Positions 28,269 through 38,093 of a stretch of DNA of 53,145 nt are shown here, piece after piece (position 1 is the first letter of the stretch; each line of letters begins with the position of its first letter). Under the pieces are notes generated by a model. It was not told the origin of the DNA. It did not search any database and saw only the letters and a list, made by a program, of their open reading frames with translations. The position numbers were made by a program, and so were the translations under genes. The stretch is from Limosilactobacillus portuensis. GTDB taxonomy: Bacteria > Bacillota > Bacilli > Lactobacillales > Lactobacillaceae. Location of the stretch: positions 1-53,145 of the forward strand of contig NZ_JABUXQ010000016.1 of the NCBI RefSeq assembly GCF_014838735.1, read 5' to 3'.

Positions 28269-28628
28269 TTATAAAACCATATTTAGAAGCCAGATGCCGA
28301 CTAACCCGGCAATGACTGAAATTGACATTGAGCGGGTAAAGTAAGCAATCACCATAACGATCAATGCCGCAAAAATCTGGTCTGGATGACCATAAGGGAC
28401 AAAATGGTAGCCCTTAGTGGTGATAAAGATATTTTTGATTACCAGTGCCGTAAACAAACTGATCGGCACATATTTCATCCACTCATTAAACCATTCAGGA
28501 ATTTTTCTTGAGGAGAAGAAGTGGATCGGAAAATACCGTGGAATGAATGCCGCAAATGCCGCAAAAATAATTACGACGATATGATAAAGAATTTGATTAC
28601 TGCCAATTCGGGATATTAAAAACTCCAT
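28269..28628 (-). CDS. azlD: AzlD-type branched-chain amino acid exporter subunit
   Basis: This small membrane protein is the partner of AzlC, together forming a branched-chain amino acid exporter. I choose ATG 28628, preceded by GGAG at 9 bp; a TTG five codons up is the alternative. The ~119-residue product has four hydrophobic segments (for example ILYHIVVIIFAAFAAFIPRY), as expected for AzlD. It follows azlC directly in the same direction. Confidence 0.88.
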   Translation of the reverse strand: MEFLISRIGSNQILYHIVVIIFAAFAAFIPRYFPIHFFSSRKIPEWFNEWMKYVPISLFTALVIKNIFITTKGYHFVPYGHPDQIFAALIVMVIAYFTRSMSISVIAGLVGIWLLNMVL

Positions 28629-28643
28629 ATTACTAGTCTCCAA

Positions 28644-29525
28644 TTATTCATGCTGACTCGATTTAGGTACCTGTGAATTTGTTGATTGCTCTTTTGACTG
28701 CTCTTTCTTTTTTTCAAGAACCTGCTCTTCCTCAGCTTTTTGATCTTCAACCGTAATTCGGGTAGCCCGCGGACGGAACAGTTTGGATAAGAACCAGTTA
28801 TCATCTGGTCTCTTTGAGTGCTTACGGACAGCATTTTCAATTAAGAAACCAATAAATGAAGCAATCAAAGTTGCAATTACAACACCGATAATACTATGAG
28901 TAATTACCATGAAGAAAACAGCAAGCACTGCTGAAAGCAGACAAATAATCAGGGTCAGGTGACTTCGCATTTGCATCACAATCATATAAATAAAGAGTGC
29001 AGTTAGGGCAAAGTCAACTACTTCAAGATTAATCGAGATCGTACTTCCGATCAATCCCCCAACCATATTGGAAACAGACCAAGAAATTAATGAGTAGTGT
29101 TCAACCAGCAATGCATCTTTCGGTTTCCATTTTTTATCGGTTGCAAATTTTAAATAGTTAACAGCATAGTTTTCGTCGTTCATTGACACAGCAAATAACC
29201 AAATAAAATGCTGCGATTCGGATTTGATATATTTTGAAAGACTTGAGCCGAGCAAAGCATACCGCAATTCAAGAAAGAAAAGAGTCACGAAGATCGAGGT
29301 TAACGGTGCATGGATCGTTAGCAGCGATGCCAAAATAAACTGGGCACCACCGGAAAAAACCACAATCGACACGATCAGCGTCATGATAAAGTTAAAGCCC
29401 GCAGCATGCAATAAGATACCACAAGCGACCCCAATCGGGATATAGCTCAAACAGAGTGGCATTGCAATGCCTAAAACTTCTAGCCAGCGTGCTTTTTCGG
29501 GATTAATTTGTTGCGCTTTAGCCAC
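28644..29525 (-). CDS. azlC: AzlC-type branched-chain amino acid exporter
   Basis: This 293-residue membrane protein begins with the AzlC-typical SYIPIGVACGILLHAAGFN and FSGGAQFILASLL segments and has about seven helices. The export of leucine, isoleucine or valine is inferred from the family. Unusually, the last ~55 residues form a hydrophilic tail rich in Glu, Lys, Gln and Ser (VEDQKAEEEQVLEKKKEQ), longer than typical AzlC tails. It is paired with azlD in a two-gene operon. Confidence 0.9.
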   Translation of the reverse strand: MAKAQQINPEKARWLEVLGIAMPLCLSYIPIGVACGILLHAAGFNFIMTLIVSIVVFSGGAQFILASLLTIHAPLTSIFVTLFFLELRYALLGSSLSKYIKSESQHFIWLFAVSMNDENYAVNYLKFATDKKWKPKDALLVEHYSLISWSVSNMVGGLIGSTISINLEVVDFALTALFIYMIVMQMRSHLTLIICLLSAVLAVFFMVITHSIIGVVIATLIASFIGFLIENAVRKHSKRPDDNWFLSKLFRPRATRITVEDQKAEEEQVLEKKKEQSKEQSTNSQVPKSSQHE

Positions 29526-29620
29526 AGAATTTCCTCCAATAAAATGTGTTTATTGACTCTACAGCGAGAGTTAATACAACCAATCTTTAGTTTAGCACAT
29601 TCAAAATCAACTGAATATAA

Positions 29621-29656
29621 AAACACCAGGATTTAATTGATAAGTCCTGATGTTTT
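29621..29656 (-). terminator. Terminator after the histidine kinase gene
   Basis: AAACATCAGGACTTATC and its partner AATCCTGGTGTTTTTA form a hairpin with a T-run on the minus strand, just past the kinase stop. Confidence 0.8.
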
Positions 29657-29661
29657 TTCTG

Positions 29662-30804
29662 TTAATCTTTCTTTCGCAACTGTTCTTGTTTTAGCGGTAA
29701 AGTAACAATGAAGCTTGTTTCATTGTCATCAGAGGTTACTTGGACGTTCCCGTGGTGCAGATCAACAATACTCTTAACGATTGCCAACCCCAATCCGGTT
29801 CCTCCTGTCGCCCGCGATCGTGAACCTTCTGCCCGATAAAAGCGTTCAAACAAGTGATCAATTGATTTTGCTGGGATTGGTGTTCCGTCATTGCTAACTT
29901 TAACCACAACTTGGTCTCGTTCTTGACGCGCTGTTACTCTAATATAACTTGCACCATTACCATACTTTAAGGCATTAGCTACAAGATTACTAAAAACGCG
30001 TCCTAATTTTTCTGGATCCGCTTCAATCATCAATGGATTAGGCTTAACAGATGACGTAATTTCAATTCCTTTATGCTGAGCTTCTAATTCAAAGCTTGCC
30101 GTTAATTGTTCCAAAAGTTGATTAAGATCAATCTTCATTATATTGATCGGACTGCCATGTTGTTGAACCTTAGTATACTCAAAAAGATCTTCAACTAAGT
30201 TTTTCATTTGCTTAGCTTTTTCATAAGCAATATGAGTATATTTAAGAATATCATCTTCACTTCGATATTGCTTATCCTCAATCAAGCCTAAATAACCAAT
30301 GATACTAGTTAATGGTGTCCGGAGATCGTGACTAACATTCGTAATCAACTCATCCTTTGACTTTTCAATTTTCCGTTCATCATCCATTGACTGGACAGCA
30401 CTATCAACCAGAGCGTTGACACTAGTAATCACATGTTGCTCACTCCCTTTTAGGCGAAACGGGATTCGGTGATCTAAATGTCCCTGAGCAATGTAGTGTA
30501 ATTCGCGAATAATATGATTCATCTGGTACAAGTGATAGCGTCTGCGCAATCGCCACCAAACGACCCAGATATCAATCACTACCAAAACAGCAATCAAAAT
30601 TCGTTGATAGCTCCAGATCTGTGCCTGCATTGGCCCAATTCTCATTGACTGCTTAATCATAAAGATACCACTAGTAATTCCTGGATTACTCTGGATAATA
30701 TCCTGAGCAAGAATAATAATGGCCATATCCAATAAGACAAGCAGGATGACCGTAACAACCCCTTCCAGGATTAATGAACTTTTCTCCCGTCCTGTTAGCT
30801 TCAA
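29662..30804 (-). CDS. Two-component sensor histidine kinase
   Basis: This membrane kinase has 380 residues. Two transmembrane helices (about 12-34 and 68-86) flank a short ~33-residue extracytoplasmic loop, so it is an intramembrane-type or small-loop sensor. A HAMP-like stretch is followed by HisKA with His159 in NVSHDLRTPL and an ATPase domain with N box NLVANALKYG, G1 VSNDGTPIPA and G2 GGTGLGLAIVKS. It resembles VanS-like kinases. It follows its response regulator by 33 bp. The signal is unknown; the neighbouring LCP gene hints at cell-envelope sensing, which is inference. Confidence 0.93.
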   Translation of the reverse strand: MKLTGREKSSLILEGVVTVILLVLLDMAIIILAQDIIQSNPGITSGIFMIKQSMRIGPMQAQIWSYQRILIAVLVVIDIWVVWWRLRRRYHLYQMNHIIRELHYIAQGHLDHRIPFRLKGSEQHVITSVNALVDSAVQSMDDERKIEKSKDELITNVSHDLRTPLTSIIGYLGLIEDKQYRSEDDILKYTHIAYEKAKQMKNLVEDLFEYTKVQQHGSPINIMKIDLNQLLEQLTASFELEAQHKGIEITSSVKPNPLMIEADPEKLGRVFSNLVANALKYGNGASYIRVTARQERDQVVVKVSNDGTPIPAKSIDHLFERFYRAEGSRSRATGGTGLGLAIVKSIVDLHHGNVQVTSDDNETSFIVTLPLKQEQLRKKD

Positions 30805-30837
30805 AGCTTCTCCTCCATAACCTTAAGCATCCTAATT

Positions 30838-31527
30838 CTAGTGGTCTTCAACCTTATAGCCAACGCCCCAAACCGTTTGAATTACTTTTTCACCATTGGT
30901 TGCTTCTTCAATTTTGTCTCGCAAGTGACTAACGTGAACCATAACCGTCTTGGCAGAAACAACGCTTTCTTGTTGCCATACCCGTTCAAAGATGTCATCC
31001 GCAGAAAATACTCGGTTAGGATGGCTAGCCAAAAGGTAGAGAATCCCAAATTCCAATGCAGTTAATTGAATGGTGTCTCCCTTAATCGTCTTAACTTCGT
31101 AGGAATCCTTGTTAATTGTCAGTGGACCGACATTTAAAATATCAGGAGTATCATTAGTTACTTCACCCTGACTCCGCCGTAAAAGAGACTTCACTCGTGC
31201 CATCACTTCAAGCGGATTAAATGGCTTAGTAACATAATCATCAGCGCCACTAATCAATCCTTGAATCTTATCCATGTCTGCTGTCTTAGCTGAAAGCACA
31301 AGAATCGGAATATCTGAATCCTTTCGTACCTGCTTAATCACCTGCATTCCATCCATTTCAGGCATCATTAGATCCAGGATAATCAAACCAATATCGGGAT
31401 TGGTATTTAGTTTTGTTAGTGCTTCCTTACCGTCATAAGCAGTAACTGGCTCGTAGCCTTCATTACGAATATATATTTCTAACAATTGAACGATTTCTTT
31501 ATCATCATCGACGACTAAAATCTTCAT
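30838..31527 (-). CDS. OmpR-family response regulator
   Basis: This 229-residue regulator has a receiver domain with the acidic pocket VDDD (6-9), phospho-acceptor Asp52 in LIILDLMMPEMDG and Lys in TKPFNP near residue 102. A winged-helix DNA-binding domain over about 130-229 carries the typical VMVHVSHLRDKIE recognition helix and VWGVGYKVE ending. It is transcribed before the kinase gene. Targets are unknown. Confidence 0.95.
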   Translation of the reverse strand: MKILVVDDDKEIVQLLEIYIRNEGYEPVTAYDGKEALTKLNTNPDIGLIILDLMMPEMDGMQVIKQVRKDSDIPILVLSAKTADMDKIQGLISGADDYVTKPFNPLEVMARVKSLLRRSQGEVTNDTPDILNVGPLTINKDSYEVKTIKGDTIQLTALEFGILYLLASHPNRVFSADDIFERVWQQESVVSAKTVMVHVSHLRDKIEEATNGEKVIQTVWGVGYKVEDH

Positions 31528-31635
31528 TCTTTATCCACCCCTTGAGAACTTTCTTACTAACATCCTATTATAAGCGTTTATCGATCTTAACGGCGAGATT
31601 TAGCGGAATAGTTTAAAGAAACTTAGAAGAAGCTG

Positions 31636-31692
31636 GGAAACAACCTACTTGGGAGCCTGGTGGGCTAACCTAGAAGGCTCCGGTTGTTTTCC
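31636..31692. other. Orphan hairpin between the LCP terminator and the two-component operon
   Basis: Arms GGAAACAACC (31636-31645) and GGTTGTTTTCC (31682-31692) enclose a second GAGCC/GGCTC stem. It has no T-run on either strand, and the LCP gene already has its own terminator at 31711-31750. It could be a structured leader, a small RNA or a relic of a mobile hairpin. No function is assigned. Confidence 0.5.
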
Positions 31693-31710
31693 GTGATTAG
31701 ACCATTTATG

Positions 31711-31750
31711 TTTAAAAAACAAGTTTGGAAAGCATATTCTTTCCAAACTT
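31711..31750 (-). terminator. Terminator after the LCP gene
   Basis: AAGTTTGGAAAG and CTTTCCAAACTT form a perfect 12-bp stem with a 6-nt loop, followed by GTTTTTTAAA on the minus strand. Confidence 0.93.
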
Positions 31751-31762
31751 CCTTAATTTTAG

Positions 31763-32800
31763 TTATTCCCCTTCATCAATATCCATTGGCTCTAAACCGA
31801 GGCTCTTCCGTAAGGTATTGGATACTCGTTGCCGTTCATTATAGGAAACATCTTGGAATGATTGCCCGTCAGAATCATCGTCAGTTCCTTGAACATGCCC
31901 TTGTTGGATATTCTTTGTTGCCTTCCGATAGGACTTAGCAAGGGTCATCATGTTATCAAAGGTTAGGTCAGTATGAGCATTCTTTGAAACCGTCTTTAAG
32001 AATTTTTGGTTAAGAACCGTCTTATAGGATGCGGATTTCTTAAGTAATGCCATGATAACCATCTTCTGTCGCTGCTGCCGACCATAGTCCCCTTGCGGAT
32101 CGTCATATCGCATCCGGCAAAACTTTAATGCCTTTGCCCCATCCATATGTTCAGGAACGCCCTTTGTAAAGGAATATCCTTCATATGTAAAGGTAAGCGG
32201 TGAGGTAACAGTCACCCCGCCAACCTGGTTAATAGCTTGCTTCATCCCTGCCATATTGACTAGAGCATAAAAGTCGATTGGAATATTAAAATACTTCTGA
32301 ACGGTATTAATCGTTTCCTTAGTACCACCATATGCGTACGCCGCATTAATTTTGGCTGGCGATTCATCTTCATATCCCGGCAGGTTAACCTTCATATCCC
32401 GCGGAATACTCATTAACGTGGTCTTCTTGGTTTGTGGATTGATAGTCATTACCATAATGGTGTCAGTCCGGCCCCGATAAGTTCGTCCCAAATCACCCGT
32501 ATCCGTTCCCAATAAAAGGATTGACACTGGTCGTTTCTGTTCGAGGACCTTTTGCGCATTCCGCCGCTTATTTGCCCCAGCTGATGTAAACATTTGATCA
32601 CTTGTCTGCTTGGCATTATACCAAGCAAGGCCTCCAAAGATCGCAACAAGAAGCACCAAGATTAAAATAATAATTCCAAAGATCTTTCTTCCCCGATGAT
32701 GTTGTGGCCCGTTACCATTACCTTGATTGCTACCACCACGAATCCGTCGCTGATATTCTGCACGAGTTAACGGAAATTCGCTTTCTGATTGATTACCCAT
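31763..32800 (-). CDS. LytR-CpsA-Psr (LCP) family cell-wall glycopolymer ligase
   Basis: LCP proteins attach teichoic acids or capsule to peptidoglycan outside the membrane. The 345-residue protein has a ~38-residue cytosolic N-terminus, one transmembrane helix (about 39-60) and an extracellular LCP domain with ILLLGTDTGD, the RGRTDTIMVMTINPQTKK block, IPRDMKVNLPG, and CRMRYDDPQGDYGRQQRQ, which carry the arginines and aspartates that bind polyprenyl pyrophosphate. The acidic C-terminal tail is short. It is monocistronic, with a perfect terminator, next to a two-component system. Confidence 0.93.
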   Translation of the reverse strand: MGNQSESEFPLTRAEYQRRIRGGSNQGNGNGPQHHRGRKIFGIIILILVLLVAIFGGLAWYNAKQTSDQMFTSAGANKRRNAQKVLEQKRPVSILLLGTDTGDLGRTYRGRTDTIMVMTINPQTKKTTLMSIPRDMKVNLPGYEDESPAKINAAYAYGGTKETINTVQKYFNIPIDFYALVNMAGMKQAINQVGGVTVTSPLTFTYEGYSFTKGVPEHMDGAKALKFCRMRYDDPQGDYGRQQRQKMVIMALLKKSASYKTVLNQKFLKTVSKNAHTDLTFDNMMTLAKSYRKATKNIQQGHVQGTDDDSDGQSFQDVSYNERQRVSNTLRKSLGLEPMDIDEGE

Positions 32801-32880
32801 CTTTTTCTCCCCAAATTAATTACTAATTTCAAAATTTATAAATCGATTCTACCACGATCCTTAGTTACAAGCACATTTCA

Positions 32881-33336
32881 TTAATAATGCAAATTAAATA
32901 AACTAACGATTAAGTAAGTCATCCCACTCGCAATAACGGGTCCCGCAGCAACTCCCTTAAAGAGGACTACACCAATAATCGTTCCTAATACTAACATTAC
33001 CGTAATTTGGGGAACATTTGCCAGCTGATCAATTCCATATTTTGAAAGAATCGCAACTGCAATCCCAGCGATAATTGCAATCCAACCAGGAATTGATTTA
33101 AAGGCGGCTGTCAGATCAGTAAACCCAATCTGGCCTAACGCAACCGGTACCAAAATAGCAACAGAAATTATCGTAACACCCCAATTGATTCCCTTTGAAC
33201 CAACTAACGATAACCATTTGGTAGTCATTGGCGTTAATTTCATAATCATCACAACAACGGTCGCAATAATTAATGACATGTTTCGTCCCCAATATGCAAT
33301 TGCTAAAATCAGGAGTAAGAATAACCAACTTTCCAT
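32881..33336 (-). CDS. DUF441 family membrane protein
   Basis: This 151-residue, highly hydrophobic protein has four to five predicted helices. [12 protein letters not shown], the K-S-I-P-G-W-I-A segment and the GLY-rich C-terminal helix pair ([21 protein letters not shown]) match the DUF441 (YeaL/YtwI-like) family, whose function is unknown. It is transcribed alone on the minus strand, between guaB and the LCP gene. A hairpin at 33367-33411 lies just upstream. Confidence 0.85.
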   Translation of the reverse strand: MESWLFLLLILAIAYWGRNMSLIIATVVVMIMKLTPMTTKWLSLVGSKGINWGVTIISVAILVPVALGQIGFTDLTAAFKSIPGWIAIIAGIAVAILSKYGIDQLANVPQITVMLVLGTIIGVVLFKGVAAGPVIASGMTYLIVSLFNLHY

Positions 33337-33366
33337 CTAATTTTCCTTCTTTCATTTGGACACAAA

Positions 33367-33411
33367 TAATCTCCAAGTATTCGTTAGTAGCGAATATTTG
33401 GAGATTTATTA
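33367..33411 (-). terminator. Probable terminator of the guaB transcript
   Basis: AATCTCCAAGTATTCG and CGAATATTTGGAGATT form a 16-bp stem (one G-T pair) with a short loop, upstream of the DUF441 gene. The trailing T-run is weak on both strands, so the assignment as terminator is tentative. From here to repeat copy C (33412-33496) I see only AT-rich sequence. Confidence 0.55.
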
Positions 33412-33496
33412 CTTAATTACGTTGAATATACATAGAATTAATTCTCTTAAAATCAATAATACACTTGACTTAACGTAGAAAAATATGCTTATCAGA

Positions 33497-33714
33497 AAAT
33501 TGCTAGAGCTAACAACCTCCGCCTAGATGACATTCTACTACAACAAAGTCAAACCGTGTTCGCAGGGAAACCCCTATAGACAGCGACTTAGGCAACCAAG
33601 CCGAGATCTGCTCCCTCGGAACTCGCTAGAGCTAACGACCTCCGTGAAGCGGTGCAAGACACCACTCCCCGGAGAAATCGTTAGCTTTCCGCGAGTTCTT
33701 TGCGAGGTCGCACT

Positions 33715-33717
<3 letters not shown>
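33497..33717 (-). repeat. Interspersed hairpin element, copy C (guaB stop codon)
   Basis: On the minus strand it begins with the guaB stop codon (TAGAGTGCGACC). The stem pairs CCTCG/CGAGG, GAACTCGC/GCGAGTTC, GCTAACGA/TCGTTAGC, CTCCG/CGGAG and GTGGTG/CACCGC, then GAGCAGATCT. A GCGAACACGGTTTGAC module follows, and then a 3' fragment of a second hairpin 1 (GGAGGTTGTTAGCTCTAGCA) ends the copy. It is therefore a full element plus a decayed one. Confidence 0.88.
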
Positions 33718-34887
<1,170 letters not shown>

Positions 34888-34895
34888 TTAGGTAT

Positions 34896-34925
34896 ACTTT
34901 ACTAGTAATTTTTCTAAAAATCAAC
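34896..34925 (-). promoter_or_regulatory. guaB promoter
   Basis: On the minus strand TTGATT, a 17-bp spacer and TAAAGT (complement of 34896-34901) predict a start near 34889, about 30 nt before the guaB start codon. Confidence 0.55.
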
Positions 34926-34958
34926 AAAATCGGTAAATCATTTCTTGAATTAGTGGAT

Positions 34959-35033
34959 AATGTTCGCTATTCAGGGACTAATTACGAATTATTCACTTAA
35001 ATCAGCCGGTTTTTAAAATAAAAGTTCGGTTAT
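34959..35033 (-). promoter_or_regulatory. Two PurBox-like sites upstream of guaB
   Basis: On the minus strand AATAGCGAACATT (complement of 34959-34971) has one mismatch to the lactococcal PurBox AWWWCCGAACWWT, and ATAACCGAACTTT (complement of 35021-35033) matches it fully. Both point toward guaB and are 62 bp apart. The proximal site is centred about 77 bp upstream of the inferred start, the position used for PurR activation in Lactococcus. Confidence 0.6.
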
Positions 35034-35074
35034 TAAGTGGTTACATTTTAGTTGATGCTTTAGAAATCCGCCTT

Positions 35075-36268
35075 TTAATCATTCCTAATTTCATGATAGA
35101 AACTCGTCCCCTTTTCTCCTTGAACGTTAAAGTTATCCAGAATTGTCGCACCAAGATCAGCAAAGGTCTTTCGAATCCCTAATGACTGATTTTTCTCCTT
35201 CATCGTTGGTGAATAGACAAGGAGGGGAACATTTTCCCGAGTATGATCGGTTCCCCGGAATCCCGGATCATTCCCGTGATCAGCCGTAATGATCAATAAG
35301 TCGTTCGGCCGCATTTCATCAAGAACCCGACCAAGCCGTTGATCAAATTCCATTAGTGCCTGACCAAAGCCTTGAGGATTTCTTCGGTGACCATATTTTG
35401 CATCAAAGTCAACTAGGTTAGTAAAACAGAAGCCAGTGAAATCTTCTTGCATTACCTCATCTAGGTGATCCATTCCATCCGCGTTACTTTCATTATGAAA
35501 TCCCCGATCAATCCCTTTGCCGGAGAAAATATCATTAATCTTACCAATCCCAATCACATCGTAATCGGCCTCCTGCAAGCGTTCCAAATCAGTTTTTCCC
35601 GTTGGTGCTAAGCTGAAGTCATGCCGGTTGGCAGTCCGGACAAAGTGCTCGCGATCCGTACCAACATAAGGCCGCGCAATTACTCGACCGACCGTATATT
35701 TTGGCCCATTTAATAGCGTTCGCGCATATTGGCAAATTTTATAAAGCTCATTAACCGGGATCACCTTTTCATGAGCAGCAATCTGCATTACCGAATCTCC
35801 CGAAGTATAAATGATTAATTCTCCGGTTTTCATTTGACGTTCACCATAATCGTGAATTACTTGGGTTCCAGAATATGGTTGGTTAACGATCACTTTTCGT
35901 CCAGAATAGTCTTCGATTTGTTTGATTAAACTTTCAGGAAAACCATTTGGAAAAGTATCCAATGGTTTAGCTAACGGCAACCCCATCATTTCCCAGTGAC
36001 CATTCATACTATCCTTTCCGGCTGACACTTCTGCCATCCGTCCATAGTCGCCAATTGCTGGAGTAGCAACGGGGACTCCCTTAATTGGTATCCCCCGAAG
36101 ATTGCTCAAGCCCATTTGGCCTAAATTTGGTAGTTGGAGTTTGCCTTGATAATATTCACCAACATGACCAAAGGTATCAGCACCAACATCATCAAATCTA
36201 GCTGCGTCCTCTGCCTGTCCTGTCCCCACTGAATCAAGGACGATTACAAACACTCGTTGATATGCCAT
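35075..36268 (-). CDS. deoB: Phosphopentomutase
   Basis: DeoB moves phosphate between C1 and C5 of (deoxy)ribose in nucleoside catabolism. The 397-residue metalloenzyme has [15 protein letters not shown] near the N-terminus, [11 protein letters not shown], the [15 protein letters not shown] block with the catalytic threonine/serine region, and [19 protein letters not shown] near the C-terminus, which holds metal ligands. It follows deoC by 17 bp, so the two form a deoCB operon under the cre site upstream of deoC. Confidence 0.96.
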   Translation of the reverse strand: MAYQRVFVIVLDSVGTGQAEDAARFDDVGADTFGHVGEYYQGKLQLPNLGQMGLSNLRGIPIKGVPVATPAIGDYGRMAEVSAGKDSMNGHWEMMGLPLAKPLDTFPNGFPESLIKQIEDYSGRKVIVNQPYSGTQVIHDYGERQMKTGELIIYTSGDSVMQIAAHEKVIPVNELYKICQYARTLLNGPKYTVGRVIARPYVGTDREHFVRTANRHDFSLAPTGKTDLERLQEADYDVIGIGKINDIFSGKGIDRGFHNESNADGMDHLDEVMQEDFTGFCFTNLVDFDAKYGHRRNPQGFGQALMEFDQRLGRVLDEMRPNDLLIITADHGNDPGFRGTDHTRENVPLLVYSPTMKEKNQSLGIRKTFADLGATILDNFNVQGEKGTSFYHEIRND

Positions 36269-36285
36269 TATTACACTCCTTCTTA

Positions 36286-36960
36286 TTATTCTGATGCTTC
36301 ATTAAGGATCTTAACTGATGCAGAAACTCCCAGGCGATCTGCACCGGCATCGATCATCGCCATTGCTTCATCATAGCTATGGATCCCGCCAGCAGCTTTA
36401 ATCTTAATTGCATCGCCAACCGTCTGACGCATCAATTCAACATCTGTTACTTGAGCACCAGAAGTTGAAAAACCAGTAGAAGTTTTTACAAAATCAGCTT
36501 GACCAGCAATTGTTAACTGACATGCTCGAACCTTTTCTTCGTCAGTTAGCAGGGCTGTTTCAATAATTACTTTCAAAATACGGTGCGCACGATGAACTTC
36601 ATCCGCAACGGCCCGAATATCAGCCATGACCTTATCATCATGTTTTGCTTTCAATTCGCCAATATTAATCACCATATCTAATTCATCCGCACCATCTCTA
36701 ACCGCTTGTTGAGCTTCAAAAACTTTACTTGCCGTTGTAGTAGCACCGAGTGGAAAACCGATCACTGTACAAGTGTTGATTCCCGTCTCAGATAGTTTTT
36801 GGTGAACTCGCTTTACCCAGTACGGATTAATACAAACAGAGGCTGTCTGGTACTTAATCGCTTCAGCTACTGTTTGATCAATCATCGTTGCAGTTGCTTC
36901 AGGTTTTAGCATTGTATGATCCAGATATTTTGCTAATTGGCGTCGCTTTAGTTTCATCAT
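36286..36960 (-). CDS. deoC: Deoxyribose-phosphate aldolase
   Basis: DeoC splits deoxyribose 5-phosphate to glyceraldehyde 3-phosphate and acetaldehyde. The 224-residue TIM-barrel protein has the Schiff-base lysine Lys159 in DFVKTSTGF, plus [11 protein letters not shown] at 13-23 and [13 protein letters not shown] at 92-104. Two adjacent ATG codons follow GAGGTGG; the first is used here. It is the first gene of the deoC-deoB operon, with a perfect cre site 20-36 bp upstream. Confidence 0.96.
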   Translation of the reverse strand: MMKLKRRQLAKYLDHTMLKPEATATMIDQTVAEAIKYQTASVCINPYWVKRVHQKLSETGINTCTVIGFPLGATTTASKVFEAQQAVRDGADELDMVINIGELKAKHDDKVMADIRAVADEVHRAHRILKVIIETALLTDEEKVRACQLTIAGQADFVKTSTGFSTSGAQVTDVELMRQTVGDAIKIKAAGGIHSYDEAMAMIDAGADRLGVSASVKILNEASE

Positions 36961-36980
36961 TTTCCACCTCAGTCTAATTT

Positions 36981-36996
36981 ATGTATCCGCTTACAT
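36981..36996 (-). promoter_or_regulatory. CcpA cre site upstream of deoC
   Basis: The minus strand reads ATGTAAGCGGATACAT, which matches the cre consensus WTGNAARCGNWWWCAW at every position. Its position 20-36 bp ahead of the deoC start predicts carbon catabolite repression of deoCB. Confidence 0.8.
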
Positions 36997-37071
36997 AATA
37001 TCAAACAAAAAAGCGGGCGTCCATTGCTCAGTATTATCAGTAAGAAACAGAAACTCGCTAATATTATTTAA

Positions 37072-37839
37072 CTATTTTCTTCTGTTTCCGTAGAACGAAC
37101 CAGTAATGTGGTACTTACGACGGAAGACAAGGTCGCCAGCAAAGGAAATTACCCCAAGGATAATGTATGCCCAAGCATTTAATCGAGGGTTGATTGCATT
37201 AGGTAATAAGCTGGAAGCCATATAAACGGCTAGCCAAACAACCAATCCAAACGCAACGGTTAAGATCCGGAACCAAAGTGGTTTTGCTTGGACCCACTTG
37301 CCATTCTTCTTTACCGGTTGCAGTTGTGAAGCAACATAACCGAACAGAAGCCCACCAGAAACTGCTACCAAAATAATGGCAAGTAAACCACTACTCCCAT
37401 AATGAGTCATCTTCATTGCGGCTGGTGAAATCCAGAACATTAGTCCGAACATGAAAGTAAAAATACTGAAGAAGATCAGCATGTTGTCAATAGCCAGCAA
37501 CTTAATCGACTGTTTAGTCATATGGTTAGGCTGATTGTTTTTCTTTGGATCCTTTAATTCTTTAACATACTCAGTTGGTGTGCCGAATAGTGCTTTGGCA
37601 GTTTTACCTGTCTTTTGCCCTTCTTTAAGTTGGGTAATAGTATCTTGAATGATTTCAGGACGTTTTTCTTTAGCAACTCCTTGACGTTCAAGCTGCTTAT
37701 TTAGTTGAAAAACGAATTCTTCATTTTTCTTTGTTAAGTTATGCTTACTAATTACATTTCCCGCTTCACGCCGGTTTTCTTTTAAATGTTCTTTTTGTCG
37801 TTGACCGGCTTGAGCGTTTCGTGGTTGATTTTCGCTCAC
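37072..37839 (-). CDS. DUF1129 family membrane protein
   Basis: This 255-residue protein has a hydrophilic N-terminal half (about 1-110), rich in Lys, Glu and Gln, that contains the family-typical NEEFVFQLNKQLERQG and LFGTPTEYVKEL segments. Four transmembrane helices then cover about 115-245. It matches DUF1129 proteins of lactobacilli, found downstream of ychF near the parAB locus; the function is unknown. It is separated from ychF by ~250 bp holding repeat copy D. Confidence 0.85.
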   Translation of the reverse strand: MSENQPRNAQAGQRQKEHLKENRREAGNVISKHNLTKKNEEFVFQLNKQLERQGVAKEKRPEIIQDTITQLKEGQKTGKTAKALFGTPTEYVKELKDPKKNNQPNHMTKQSIKLLAIDNMLIFFSIFTFMFGLMFWISPAAMKMTHYGSSGLLAIILVAVSGGLLFGYVASQLQPVKKNGKWVQAKPLWFRILTVAFGLVVWLAVYMASSLLPNAINPRLNAWAYIILGVISFAGDLVFRRKYHITGSFYGNRRK

Positions 37840-37931
37840 AATGAGACTCCTCTCTTTATCTCTTGGTATGAGGTTGGTTGTTTGAAATGGGTTAGCCAGG
37901 AATCGGCTAAAGATAGCGTTCTAGGCTACAT

Positions 37932-38093
37932 GGTCGAAACATGCTCGCCCGAGTTTCCTACCGCGACACAGTTAAGATCTGCTCGCCAGGGCCTTGCTAG
38001 AGCTAACGCACTTCTGGCTAGACGTGAACAAGTCACGCCTTCGCCAGAAGCCATCGTTAGCCAACCGCAAGTCCTCTGCTGGCTCGCACTCTA
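37932..38093 (-). repeat. Interspersed hairpin element, copy D (ychF stop codon)
   Basis: On the minus strand it begins with the ychF stop codon (TAGAGTGCGAGCCAGC). Pairings are GCCAG/CTGGC, GGACTTGC/GCAAGGCC (with one G-G mismatch), GCTAACG/CGTTAGC and CTTCTGGC/GCCAGAAG, followed by GGCGAGCAGATCT. A GGCGAGCATGTTTCGACC module closes the copy. The upper stem is entirely different in sequence from copies A and E but still complementary. Confidence 0.9.

Noticed and set aside
31561-31600. A possible cre site around TATAAGCGTTTATC upstream of the response regulator
   Set aside because: It misses the TG and CA positions of the cre consensus.
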